Source: Scleroderma bovista | Taxonomy: Eukaryota > Basidiomycota > Agaricomycetes > Boletales > Sclerodermataceae | Length of the DNA: 53,352 nt | Assembly: GCA_037178675.1 (NCBI GenBank) | Contig: JAYMGJ010000461.1 | Location: 1-53,352, forward strand | Direction of reading: 5' to 3' | Part shown: piece after piece, positions 19,917-31,400 of the stretch | Layout of the letters: each line of letters begins with the position of its first letter | How positions within the stretch are numbered: position 1 is the first letter of the stretch | Made by a program: the position numbers and the translations under genes | The notes under the pieces: model-generated | Databases searched by the model: none | Told to the model about the DNA's origin: nothing | The model's input: the letters and a program-made list of their open reading frames with translations, nothing else

Positions 19917-20538
19917 TGTTACGACCATGTCCAACTCCGGGTCCTATCCGGTCACTCCGGTCACTTCGCAGCTTTACAGCTCAACTCCGGTCGCGCTCAC
20001 GCAGATAACCTTCCATTAAGCACGACCCTTGGTCTATGCTCTATTCGTTCGTTACCACACCTCGCCGTCAACCCTGCTTGGTCGTGAGTTCTCCGTGTAC
20101 TTGTTATATCTCCTGCCTTGTGTTATTTTCACCGGACCTGATTTATTTTACCCGGACCTGACTTTATTTTCATCGGACCTGACCTAGTACTTTCTCCGGT
20201 TATCCCTTGTCCGCCCTTTGGGCTGTTTACTTGTCACCGTAAATACTCGACCCTAGTTCTCCGTAGTATAAGTACCCTGTACTCCGTCCTGTATACCTCA
20301 GTCTGAAATCAACCATAGTCTCTACTCCTGATCTTGCCCGTCTCCGTCTCTGTCTCCATCTCCCCTTCTTGACCGGAACCTACGCAAGGGATCAACGCTC
20401 GTTGTCCTTAGTCGTTGAATCCAAGCGGTCACCAACTCCGGCCGGACTAATCTCTCGTCCAGCCCTCTGCCCTCTTCCTTCGTCCGCGCTCGTCCGGACT
20501 TGACCGGACCCCCTACCGGAGTAGACCCGGACTTGACA
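19917..20538 (+). repeat. 3' LTR of Ty3 element B
   Basis: 622 bp, preceded by the polypurine tract CTAAAAGGGGGATAC (19902-19916) and followed by the ATGCC duplication. Confidence 0.95.
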
Positions 20539-20543
20539 ATGCC

Positions 20544-22281
20544 TGTCCATTGTGAGACCACAGAAATGCCTTTCTTGAAGTGGCAAAGGCCTGGGTATTG
20601 GCCCATGGCCTGAAAGCAGGCGTCCATCTCCTTCTCACCGATAACGCCCAAGCACCACTGCACCAGGTGGTTGTGGAAGATACCTTTATGGAGTTGATGG
20701 AGGATATCGGGTGTGATGCAGGCAAAGATATCAGTGAAGGGAAGGTCTTTCCAAAAAGGTTCGAAGACCAGTCACAAACCTTCTTTATCGAACTTCTTCG
20801 ATTGCTTGTTTCTTCGCTTCCACTTCAAGGTCTTCAACGTGTCCCCTCCATGCTGCAGCTGGCACTTTCCTCAAGGTTGCCACGATCTTGCAATTGAACC
20901 AGACAGCGAGGGCAACGGCTCTCCTTGTTGCATCCCACAAGACATTGCTCAGGAAAGTTGGCAACATACACTGTGAGGATTGGATGTACTCGATGCACAA
21001 AGCCGTCAGTGCAAATCATGGCCTTTCCCTGTCGACCAGCCTCAGCCAGCAGATGCATCAACAAAGACATTGCATAGTGGAATAGACGGTACCCTGCGAC
21101 AGATTGTGTTTTCTTTTGAAAACACTCCAGCTTTGACACAGGTAAGTAACCAATTAGGATCATTGTGTGTGCTGACACCTGTCTTCTGACATCTTTCGAG
21201 ATGTTCCCAATCGTAAGATATACGGGCCAAGCTTTCTTGTCCCCACTGAACACAGACAGCACTGTCTTATTGGAGGACAAGATCACTGGCACAACCATGA
21301 CACCATCAGGCAGTTTCCCCTACGCATCATCATCGGCTCAGTCGCATCTTTTTCAATTGATGGTGAGTACTTACTTGGGTTTCCCACCACCAGTCGCCTG
21401 TCCACAACTCATCATATATCCAATTATCTCCCTTTGCATCTGCATATGCACGCTCTGGAGCATATGCCATCATATCTTGCAATGCAGGATTCCCAATCAG
21501 CTCCTCCACACATTCCACCAGATCCCTTCGCCACAGTTCTACTGTTTCCCATTTCATGGCCCCATCCTCACCTACAACATCTCCTTCAACATCGATCATT
21601 TCACACGTCCAAGCCGGGCCAGTGTATAAAGAATCAATACGTTTGAGGAAGGAGCGTGCATTATTGAATGAAACACTGCTCTTCCACACCTACAACTCAT
21701 GGGTTGCAATCAGCATTGAGTAGGTGAGCTGTTCTTGTTTCGCTTACTTGGGCAAGCTTCAATAGCTTATCTATCTTTGTTTGGCCAAGGTTCTTCATCA
21801 AAAAACAGGCAAATTCCCATTCATCTTCATTGTGGAAAGGTGCCCAATCACCCTTGCCTTTTTCAAGTTCTGCGGCTTCCAAAGATTCAAAGACTGTTTG
21901 CTTCCTACCTAGGGCTGTAGCAGCGGTGCCCATGTACTGTTCAGTGAAGCGACCAGAGGCCGGCCAGGGAGGCAAGGCCTCATTTTCTTCCTCCACTTGT
22001 GTGCGCTTCGATGGCCACTCACAGAGATCAGGTGGGCCAGGATCCCTAACCGCATTAGACTGATGAACTAGGTGTCCATCCGGCACATCAAGTGCATCAT
22101 CAGGACCGTCCATACCATTGAATTGGTCCATCCATTTGTATGGTGTGTTGTCATTCATCACCTCAGGCAGCTGATCACCTTCCCCATTCAATGCAGCAAA
22201 TGCCATCCATTCAAGCTGCTTCGTCCATTGATCGCGGCATGTAGGCGACTGTGCAATGTGCTGCTTGATGCCTGCTGTGCG
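20544..22281 (-). pseudogene. Plavaka transposase copy 1, N-terminal and catalytic-region segment
   Basis: Minus-strand pieces in order. First is a zinc-finger-like start (AGIKQHIAQSPTCRDQW, first cysteines expected in an upstream exon not resolved). Then ERKQTVFESLEAAELEKGK-like and WEFACFLMKNLGQTKIDKLL; after an intron SSVSFNNARSFLKRIDSL and DELWTGDWWWETQ; after another intron [51 protein letters not shown], and FPEQCLVGCNKESRCPRC. The frame is lost near 20790-20835, then resumes as [14 protein letters not shown] and [14 protein letters not shown]. It stops at element B and continues at 12652. It is a transposase of the Plavaka superfamily, which basidiomycetes carry widely, and is broken by insertions, a frame loss and nonsense codons. 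Confidence 0.8.
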
Positions 22282-22544
22282 CCTAAGTGAGGGAAGAGGT
22301 CAGAACAACCAACAACCAACACCAAATGACAGCAATATGCGAGTGGTGGTCTTCCTTTGCGTTTCTGGTATTTAATGTCCTCAGGGGGATGTGCTGCACG
22401 CCTTCAGGCAGGATGCAGGAGGGAAGGGAAGGGCTTCTGATGGGGAAGGAATGCTACTGGGGATGGTATTGACTCCTCTTCAGCCTACCACAGTGGTTAG
22501 GAAGAGTCCTGGGATAGAAGAGTGATGATAGATTGATGACAGGG
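22282..22544. other. Upstream region of Plavaka copy 1, no gene assigned
   Basis: It probably holds the first small exon and promoter of the Plavaka pseudogene; I could not place them. No inverted counterpart of the T5CCTGATG motif is visible here, so the right end of that element is missing or unrecognised. Confidence 0.35.
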
Positions 22545-23167
22545 TGTCAAGTCCGGGTCTACTCCGGTAGGGGGTCCGGTCAAGTCCGGACAGAAGCGGA
22601 CGAAGGGGGAGAGCAGAGGGCTGGACAAGAGATTAGTCCGGCCGGAGTTGGTGACCGCTTGGATTCAACGACTAAGGACAACGAGCGTTGATCCCTTGCG
22701 TAGGTTCCGGTCAAGAAGGGGAGACGGAGACAGAGACGGAGACGGGCAAGATCAGGAGTAGAGACTATGGTTGATTTCAGACTGAGGTATACAGGACGGA
22801 GTACAGGGTACTTATACTACGGAGAACTAGGGTCGAGTATTTACGGTGACAAGTAAACAGCCCAAAGGGCGGACAAGGAATAACCGGAGTTGGGACTAGG
22901 TCAGGTCCGATGAAAATAAGTAAGGTCCGGAGAAAATACTACAAGGTAGAAGATATAAACAGAGCACGGAGAACTCACGGTACTACAGGGTTGACGGAGA
23001 AGTGAAGTAACGACTGGATAGGGATTAATGCAAAGGGTCGCACTTAGCGGAAGAGTATGTGCGCGTCCGGGACCGGAGTAACGCGCAGAGGTCCGGAGTT
23101 GAACTGTAGTGCTGCGATGCGACCGGAGTAACCGGATAAGAGTCCGGAGTTGGACATGGTCGTAACA
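22545..23167 (-). repeat. Solo LTR of the same Ty3 family
   Basis: 623 bp, TGTCAAGTCC ... GTCGTAACA on the plus strand, flanked by CAGGG on both sides (22540-22544 and 23168-23172). Its sequence is closer to the element B LTRs than to those of A. It is the product expected from LTR-LTR recombination of a third insertion, showing that the family has been repeatedly active at this locus. Confidence 0.9.
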
Positions 23168-24230
23168 CAGGGGTGTAACAGCAGTGATGGGACAACAGGG
23201 AAGCAAGGGGACAGTTCCTTCTTCAAGAATGCGATAGACAGTGATGGGATAGAGTGGACAGTGATGCTAGACTGCGCTTCAGCCTAGAGAAATGATCAGA
23301 TACAAGATATATCTGATAAACAGCAATATAGGAGCTTTAGGCCAGCACTGGGTGACCTACAAGTCCAAAGACAGAGATAGAGCTTATAGACAGTGAGGGA
23401 GAGTGAATGTGGTCGCTTTATTGAGGGGGAAGCAGACCCTTCCTTGCAGCCTTTGGCTGCTGGTTTATATACAGGAGGGGCTGTGGCCCTGTAAGCACAA
23501 ATGACTAAGTGCTTGGTAAGAGATTGGTAAGAAATTGGTAAGCGATTGATAAGCAGTGTAATCAGGCTGAGTCATCGATGGGGAGAGCCTGAACAAGCTG
23601 CTGAGCCAAGGGAAAGAGCAAAAACATAGGTAAAAAGGGGTGTATAACCAAGAATATGGAAAAATCATTGCATGGGGCCCAAAAGAGAGGGGGGGAAAGC
23701 ATGGGATGAGTAGATCGAAGCTAAATGAGCATATGCGATGACATAATGCATATGAATCATAGGGGCATGAGTCATGAATTGATAAGCAGCATGATAAGCA
23801 TGATTTGAAGGATGATTGGTAAGTGATTGGTAAGGGGAGTAATGGGGATTAGTAATGCCAAGAGGGGATGAATAATGCGCAGCAGAGTGAGTCAGAGTGA
23901 GCCAGAGTGACTCTGTGTGACTCAGAAAGAAGGGAAGCACAACCTATGATTTATTGAACTTTAGATCTGGAGATGAGCTTCTGAAGCAGTGCCACTGATG
24001 GGAGTGGCTGGGGGATAATAAAAGAATTGATCCGACCAGAAGAGCAGTGTCAGGGGGCCTGGAATGACAAGTAGAGTCACAGCTGGTCACAGAGTGTCAC
24101 AAATCCCTTGGATTGAGCTTCTGTAGAGCAAAAACGCGAAATTTGGTGCTCCCGAAGTGCAGTCTTCCCTTGAGCAGTAAGGGGAAGGTTCTGTACTCTA
24201 TTAGGGCTCCTAAGAAGGGTTCTAGAGCAC
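23168..24230 (-). repeat. LTR-like or repetitive fragment with minus-strand TATA and AATAAA signals
   Basis: On the minus strand there is CTGTATATAAACC near 23470 and CCTCAATAAAGC near 23430. These are followed by a pyrimidine-rich stretch ending in CTGCTGTTACAC near 23170. That order (TATA, short leader, polyadenylation signal, terminus ending ACA) resembles an LTR, but I found no partner copy, duplication or polyprotein. GATTGGTAAG and GATAAGCATGAT words recur at 23520-23560 and 23780-23840. Best read as an old retroelement fragment. Confidence 0.3.
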
Positions 24231-24234
24231 TGTT

Positions 24235-24732
24235 TCATTCATGTTTGTTGCGGGATAGCAGGGAAGAGAATCGCAAGTAGCGGATTCGACGTGTCCAGGG
24301 AAGCGAGATGAATGATAGAGGGAGATGGATGTGACAGGACTCTGGGATGAAAGGACCATATGCAGAGGACTCAGGAGACACAGAGACAACCAGGTATGAA
24401 TTTTCAAGTCTAACGATAGACTTGAGACGACCAAAGTATGTGCGCGACGCAGGACTGACAAGGAGAATGCGCTGACTGAGAACAAGAGGGACTGAGGGAG
24501 CAGGCTGGGAAGATATGTACCAGACAGTACACAGGAGCTCAGGGAGAGGCTGTCCCAAGAGCAGGACATAGTTGAGGTCTGCTGCAATAGCAGAGAAACG
24601 TTCCAGAGAAAATGTGGACTCCATAGTGAGTGATGAAGCGGGTGTCTGGATTGCGGGTGGAATATCTCCGTGGGAAATGAACGGATTTATGTCGGAACTT
24701 GACAGGCAGATAGACCATGGTCTAGGCTCCAT
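24235..24732 (-). CDS. Hypothetical ORF, 165 aa, unrecognised
   Basis: A single open frame beginning MEPRPWSICLSSSD, with hydrophobic and Ser/Pro-rich composition. It has no cysteine or histidine clusters, no clear membrane segments and no family I recognise. It lies in repeat-rich DNA between a solo LTR and tandem repeats and could be a retroelement fragment or chance. Low confidence that it is a gene. Confidence 0.25.
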   Translation of the reverse strand: MEPRPWSICLSSSDINPFISHGDIPPAIQTPASSLTMESTFSLERFSAIAADLNYVLLLGQPLPELLCTVWYISSQPAPSVPLVLSQRILLVSPASRTYFGRLKSIVRLENSYLVVSVSPESSAYGPFIPESCHIHLPLSFISLPWTRRIRYLRFSSLLSRNKHE

Positions 24733-24889
24733 GATGGTATAGTCACATGATTGATAGCTTCAAAAATGGCAGAGCTATTCAAAATATCGGAATGCCGGAA
24801 CTGGGTGCCTAAATTTGACATTTGGGCGCTAAAAATGATTCTTCCTTTTCTCCTTTGTTTCTCTATCGTTTCTTCTGCTTCTTTGGTTG

Positions 24890-25140
24890 TTCTGGTATGG
24901 GAGTTGGACTGCAGTAGGTTGCATTCCTCTCTCATACTGAAATGATCATCAATCCTTGGATTCTTCTGCTTCTTGGCGGTTCTTGTGCGAGGGATGACTG
25001 CCAGACAATGGCATTCATCTCTTGCTCCAGGATAGTCATTCTTGTGTGATAGATGGCTATGACAAGCTTGTATTCATCCTTCGCATAAGGATAGTCATGA
25101 CTTTGCGTGATATGGATAGCGAGGGCTGTCTGTATCCCTC
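24890..25140. repeat. Degenerate tandem repeats of about 60 bp
   Basis: Three to four diverged units share the theme GTGNGA-TAGATGGCTATGACA, then TTCATC, then AAGGATAGTCAT. Each ends in a TTCTT/TTTGC stretch. No coding capacity is evident. Confidence 0.45.
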
Positions 25141-25559
25141 AAGTCGGGGCAATCTTTCAACAGATCTTGGGTGTGCGTTCTTCGCATTAGTTTCATCGGC
25201 TAACTTTCTCCATGTCCACAGTACCAAACACGTTTGGTGCGTGACACCGCCTCTGTCACTATAGGTCTCAAGCAATAGTTGCAGCAGTGGGGGGGCATGA
25301 TGTGGTAGGTCAGTCCGAGTATCTCTCCAAGTGTCTCCTCGTATCTGTGCCCAATGTCTCACTAATTGATGGCTTTGACAATTTGCAATTTACTGGATCA
25401 TATCAGACACAATCTATGGTGGATAGGTGGCACCCCATGTCAACATTGACAAACTCCAGACCTGGATTTTCTAGGCTATCCTGTGACCATGTCACGATGC
25501 ATGTTCGTGTCACAAATGTCTGTTGATATCTCCAAACAAGACACACGTCAACAGAAGAT
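25141..25559. other. Intergenic, nothing recognised
   Basis: Short ORFs occur on both strands (for example 25057-25362 minus) without domains or conserved features. Confidence 0.35.
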
Positions 25560-25900
25560 CATCAGGAAAAAATGGGGGTAGCTATCCCAGCAATATAGCC
25601 TATATAGTTCCCATAGGTCAATTGCAACCCCCCCTATATAGTTTGCATGCAATCTACATAGCACAATATTGTACACCATAGCTGATGCCCTCACTCAATT
25701 GTACATTCAGAGTCCCCATTGTGTAGTTGTACATAGCAGAGTCCCCATTGTATAGCTGTACATAGACTCATATAGTTCATTATAGTTGCATAGCTGACTT
25801 AAATTACTATATCAACTTTCATCACTAGTGACCGTATTGAAACCACTACCAATAGTATTCCCCGATTGGAGTATATTCTAATGACTGGACAGACAATTTT
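25560..25900 (-). repeat. CATAG-rich module with CATCAGGAAAAAA end and 29-bp tandem repeat
   Basis: Starts with CATCAGGAAAAAA (25560-25572), then words such as GCAATATAG, CTATATAG and CATAG. It includes two tandem 29-bp units at 25708-25736 and 25737-25765 (CAGAGTCCCCATTG ... TACATAG). It lies beyond the 3' end of the minus-strand DUF6532 gene. It is therefore the mirror image of the modules after Plavaka copy 2 and after the plus-strand DUF6532 gene, and is a candidate left terminus of a composite element. Confidence 0.5.
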
Positions 25901-25919
25901 TTGTTGTTACTTAGTTACC

Positions 25920-27640
25920 ATCATCGGAATTCTTGCCACCTAAGCTTACACCATCTTCAGACTGGAATTCCCGGATTGCAGCCTGAATTGCATCTTCGTC
26001 AAGCCCTATCTGCTGTTTCTCTTCTGGCTGGGTATCAACTTTGGCATGTAACCTACAAGCACTAAATTAAATTCACATTGCAATGTAAGATGACAGGCAC
26101 ACACCGTCCATTTACATCCAACTGCTTGAGGAGGTTCAGAAGGATTCAAATTTCCTTTGACTGCATGTCAAACCACTTGAGGTCCTTGATGTGCCTTCTG
26201 TAAATTGTTTCATAAGCTGGCTGGCTGAAGGCTGTGTCCACCCTGACACCGTCGGTCCACTCATCAATGCAGGCCTCAATCTAAGACAATACATGTGATT
26301 TGGTAGTGGTACATTGTAGGAATTGATTTGCACATACCACAGTTAAAATTAGTGCCAAACCTGAAAGTGGAAAAGGGCTGAAGTATTCAGGGAATAAAAC
26401 CCCCTCGTCCTTCTTGTTTGCATAGAACAAAACATTGACAGCCTTTTGTATGATGCAGTGCTTGTATAGGCCCTGCCTTGGAATATCACTAGCTGGGTCT
26501 CCAAGGGACTAGTGGGAGTCATGAACATTAGCATCATACTGCAAACCACATCCACACTCACTTTATAACAGAATCCCAAATGGTCCTTCAATGCATCCAC
26601 TAGGCGTTGGTTCTTCATGATGTCCGCATTTTTACATGAGTTCTTGAGACCATACATGGTCTCGACCAAGTTGCATACTTTGCCTTTGAGTTCACTCGTC
26701 AATTGCCACGTGCGGTTCATAATCTACATCATGCGCAACTCAGTGCAGACATATTTGAACAGAGGTAGAAAACCGCACCAACTGAATGATGTCATTGTCA
26801 TGGGTGATCTTAATTTCAAGGCGCTCGCATGCTTCAATCCATACCTCTTTCGCCCAGGTAATCTGCACAACTCGATCTGGATATATGTTCTGGGCAACCA
26901 AACGGGCACGGAAAAGACCTGCTGCCAACTTGAGGATCTCCTTCACTGAATTTTCGTAATGCCTGGCAGCTACTCAGCCTTGAGATGCCTGAAGTTTGAG
27001 GGGTCAACACCAGTCACCATCACCTTCGGGTGTTTCAGATGTGTGATCATCATTAACACCCTCTAGGTCTTTGAGGGACTCATTGAGTGGCCACTTTCTG
27101 GATGGACCTCTTAAGGCATCTGATTTGAGATGAGTTAGATCCACACATTGAAGTATTGTTACCTTACCACCGCTGAATGACTGCGGATCTTGCACCATCA
27201 CAGGCCTCACTTGCTGGAGTACTGCCACAGCATGGATTCATCCCCTCATCTAATACCAAACATTAGCTGTAAAAACACTTTAGACAGAAACAAGAAACAA
27301 CCTTCTCTTGAATCAATGTCACGGTCATCATATTGCAGTTCTTCATCTGAATCATCCCTGAAAGGATCCACTTCATCATCATGGAAGTCTACATCACTGT
27401 CAATGTTGCCATGAAGCCATGATGGCACACGTGATAAGTCCTCAGTGGACTTCCAGTGCTGCATAAGGTCCATGGCACATGCAGGTGTGAGGTGCTGATT
27501 TCCAGGCTTCTGCCACTGCCAATGTATTCATACCTGAGCATGGCTCTGCCTTGATGAGTTGTAGAGACCTGAAGACTTTGACATCTTGAGGGATGAGTCA
27601 CAACATGAGTAAATCAATTACTTACACTCATCAGAACATC
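25920..27640 (-). pseudogene. DUF6532-type protein gene, damaged (minus strand)
   Basis: Minus-strand exons carry the order typical of DUF6532 proteins, abundant in Agaricomycetes and of unknown function. An acidic region (about 27250-27470, DVDFHDDEVDPFRDDSDEE) comes first. Next is EILKLAAGLFRARLV with AWAKEVW-like ITWAKEVWIEACERL (26740-26946), followed by ELKGKVCNLVETMYGLKN and LVDALKDHLGFCYK (about 26570-26720). After a short intron come PLSGLALILTV, then EACIDEWTDGVRVD and YETIYRRHIKDLKWFD toward 26150. Stops and frame changes between blocks suggest decay, though unplaced introns could explain some. It is divergent from Plavaka copy 2 and ends next to the CATAG-rich module. Confidence 0.6.
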
Positions 27641-27649
27641 TTGAGTGTC

Positions 27650-28465
27650 AGTTCGGTCCATTGATGCTGCACTGAAGTCCTAGGTACTGATCTGTCATCC
27701 AACTATTCAACAATAGAATACCACTATGTAACTTGCCTTGTGCTGCACAGGGAAACAATCTCCCTGTGGCCGTAAATCAAGTGCAGGTGCAGGAGACGAG
27801 TCTTGCCGGACGTCTCACGAAGTGAACTTCACAAGAGTAAACACAGATAGGCCATTGGTTAAGTATAAAATGCACAGGTACACAGGGCTTGGGCTGTGGG
27901 GCTAATTAAACTAGATTAGTGTATGCAAGAAATAGTGGAGCGCATACACACCTTGAGTGTCCCAACCTTTGTGTGTATTCTTCTCCTTTGCTTTTTGGCA
28001 GTTTGTCTCACACTCATGACGTTCATCTTCTATGAAGAAATTTTTGAATCCTCCTCACTGGGAAGTAGGGAATAAGCCTTACTGATATACTGAGCACGTT
28101 CAGTTGGGCGCATCTCACAATGTGGGTGATTCTGGGGTGGGTCAAGGGGAGACCTGCCATTGATCCTGTCATTGAGTCCTTGACACATCGGAGAGAGGGA
28201 AGACATAGTGGGGGTATGGGAGTAAGTGTGTTGAATGGCATGAGTTTTTTTTTTTCACATTCCTGGTCATGCCTTTAAATGATCACAATTTCAACGTAGA
28301 CAAATATGACACGCACCCAACCTGTGTGATCAGTCGCAGTGTGGATGGTCCGGTAACTGGGCTGTGCTTGACAAGATGACAGGATATCAGCGTGCAATGT
28401 CAGAATAAAATTGTGAAATTTGGGCTCACCCACAACACAATGACCTCATCCTCTCTATCCACGAA
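27650..28465. other. Divergent intergenic region between DUF6532 (-) and Plavaka copy 2 (+)
   Basis: About 0.8 kb without a supported gene, with a poly-T stretch near 28245-28256. If the two flanking genes belong to one element, this would be their shared promoter region. Confidence 0.35.
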
Positions 28466-31400
28466 ATGGTGCGCTGTAACTTCTGTCTTTGGGTGTTTCC
28501 TACAGGAAAAGCAGTCAGCCAACATATTTCCAATACACCTACTTGCCAAGAACAACTGAAGGACATGCGTGAATGCAGCCTTCCGTGCCCGATGCCATCA
28601 GGATCATCTGGTGATAGCGGTGAACCTGCAGCTCCAATGGACAACCCAATTTACGAGCCACATACCTATCAGGACGATCAAAACTTCGAAGAAGTGATGA
28701 ATATTGACAGCAACCTCTTTGATGCAGAACACCCATCAAGCAGAACGAATCTGCATGCACAGGTCGAGGAGGTTGAGGATGAATATGACATCTGGCAATG
28801 CTTCATCTGCTCATACCCTGGAGAAGTGGCCACAGAAATGGGTCAAGCACACACAATGTTTGAGGCCATACGCACTGCCCAAGAGGAGAAAGGATTGGAT
28901 CAATGGGGCCCATTCAAAAATGGGAAGGAATGGGAACTAGTGAGGTGGTTGATGAGACATGTAGGGAAGTCTGGCATCGAGGAGTTTACTGACCTATCAA
29001 TGGTGACTAGTATTGATGGTCCAGCGGGTCTTGACATCATACTGATCTGGTTGATCTCTTGCATGGTAGGTCTGTGAAGAAATGGATTTGTCGTTCTCAA
29101 GCACCTATAAATTGATGAAAGTGATTGACAAATTACCTCAAGCCTCACAATGGGCACTCAAACTGGTTACAATAAAGGGTGATTTAGTGGGTGTAAACGG
29201 GAAACACGAGGAGGAAGAGGTTGAGCTTTGGATGCAAAACTCAATCGACTGCATCTGCGAGCTGATGGCCAATCCTGACTTCGAAAAACATGTCTCATAT
29301 GAGCCTCAGCAAGCATTTAGCAATGCAACAGGAAACATATGCCAATATGATGAGATGTGGACCAGGGACTGGTGGTGGGAAGTTCAAGTCAGTGATGTAT
29401 TTGGTTTGGCACTTCAGAACTAAATACCTACCAACTAAATAGGGCCGCCTGCCGCCAGGAGCTGTTGTTGCACCTGTTATTCTGGCATCCAATAAGACAT
29501 CCCTGTCTCTATTTCGTGGTGATCAAGAAGTCTGGCCTGTATACCTGACGCTAGGAAATATTTCTAAAGATGTGCGTTGTCAACCCTCAAAGCGTGCAAG
29601 TGTCTTGCTGGGGTACCTACCAATGACTAAGCTCAAGTGCTTCTCCAATAAGCACTGGTCGCTCGAACTCTACCAACTTTTTCACTATTGCATGTCTCAG
29701 ATTCTTGAGCCATTGGTGTCGGCAGGGAAAGAGGGTGTCCTGATGATGTGTCCTGATGGCTGTGTGCAACACCTGTTTCTGATCTTGGCTGCATATGTCG
29801 CTGATTTCCTGGAGCAGTGTCTGGTGGTGTGCTGCAAAGAAAGTTGCTGTCCTAAGTGCAAGGTCGCACCCAAAGAAAGAGGCTCACATACATGATGCTC
29901 ACCCTGTACCCATGCCCCAACACTGAAATATATCCAGTGCCATCAGAAAGGCTGTCTCAATGATGGTGAGCTTGCTCAACTTGGCTTGCGTGCTGTGCAC
30001 GAACTGTTCTGGTCCAAACTCCCTCACTGCAATATATTCACTGCGATCACACCCGATATCCTGCACCAGCTACACAAGGGTGTTTTCAAAGACCATGTTG
30101 TCAGCTGGATTACTGAAATCGTGGGTGCTGAGCAGTTGGACACACAGTTCCAGGAAATGACTGCTTACCATGGTCTCCGACACTTCAAAAAAGGGATCTC
30201 GCATCGCAAGCAGTGGACAGGGAGCGATCACAAGGAATTGGAGAGGGTATTTCTGATGGTGATTACTGGAATGGTGGAAAGCCGTGTGCTCATGGCAGTG
30301 CGTGGGATACTGGACTTTATTTACTATGTTCAATACCAGTCTCACACAGACATGACACTGGAGAAGATGCACTGCAAGCATTTCTCAATGTTTCATGACA
30401 AAACATTGTAAAAAAATAGAAGTAAGAGATACTCTTTTGTTTAAAATTTTGTTCAACAAAAAAGACAAATATCATACAGCATTAATTTTGTCATTTTTGT
30501 GTCAAGACATGATTTGAGATCATTTCTTATGTTGGGACTATAAAATATTTAACCTTTTTCTTCTGCCTGTGCCTTGCAAAACAAATAAAGAAAAGACAAT
30601 GTAACTTTTCTCATAGCAAGTATTTCAGTATGTGTTATTAAAAATAAGATACCATATTCTTCTTGAAAACATGTTAAAAGAAACAATAAATTTTCCTTCA
30701 AGAAACATCATTGTTCCTGGATGCTGATTGGCTGGCTAGAGTGTTATGACCAAAAACATATAGAATATCTCCTAAACATGTATTTTTGTGGAATAGAGTG
30801 TCTTTTGATTCAATTTTGCACTGCAGAAAATTGGAAAATGCTTGCTGTGAGAAAAGTTACATTGTCATTTCTTTATTTATTTTGCAAGGGACAGGTAGAA
30901 GAAAAAGGTTAAATATTTTATAGTCCCAACATAAGAAATGATCTCAAATCATGTCTTGACACAAAAATGACAAAATTAATGCTGTATGATATTTGTCTTT
31001 TTTGTTGAACAAAATTGTAAATAAAAGAGTATCTTTTTCTTCTATTTTTTAAAAATGTTTTGTCATGAAACATTGAGAAATGCTTGCAGTGATGGAGGCT
31101 GCCCTCAAGTGCTTCCATCAAAACAAAGAAGTCTTCGTCGATCTGGGAGTATGCAATGACTTCAACATACCCAAGGTAAGATCTGGCCCATCAACCTTCA
31201 TGTAGTATTGCACACTAACTTCATTGTATGCAAGGTACACTCCATGATGCACTATGCAGCATCGGTTTGTTTCTTTGGCAGTCTGGATGGTTTCAACACC
31301 GAGTTACCTGAACAGCTTCATATCGACTATGCCAAGAAGGCCTACAGGGCCAGCAACAAACAAAATTATGTGACACAGATGACAACATGGTTACGACGAC

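Larger units (their letters stand above)
12653..20538 (+). mobile_element. Ty3/gypsy chromodomain LTR retrotransposon, element B (RT-defective)
   Basis: 7886 bp on the plus strand, duplication ATGCC at 12648-12652 and 20539-20543. LTRs are 642 bp (12653-13294) and 622 bp (19917-20538). They differ by one 20-bp stretch near 12730 and about four substitutions. Same organisation and family as element A, with protein identity in the high nineties by eye over pol, but opposite orientation. The two 5' LTRs face away from each other across 117 bp, making a roughly 16-kb imperfect inverted repeat. Gag and pol are open, but RT carries YLND in place of YLDD, so this copy is probably non-autonomous. Confidence 0.95.

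Noticed and set aside
23500..23850. CRISPR-like spacing of GATTGGTAAG words
   Set aside because: Words are short, irregularly spaced and in a eukaryotic repeat context.
31261..31285. A 17-nt intron (GTTTG...GGCAG) in Plavaka copy 2
   Set aside because: Too short to splice, and the frame reads through it with a match to copy 1.
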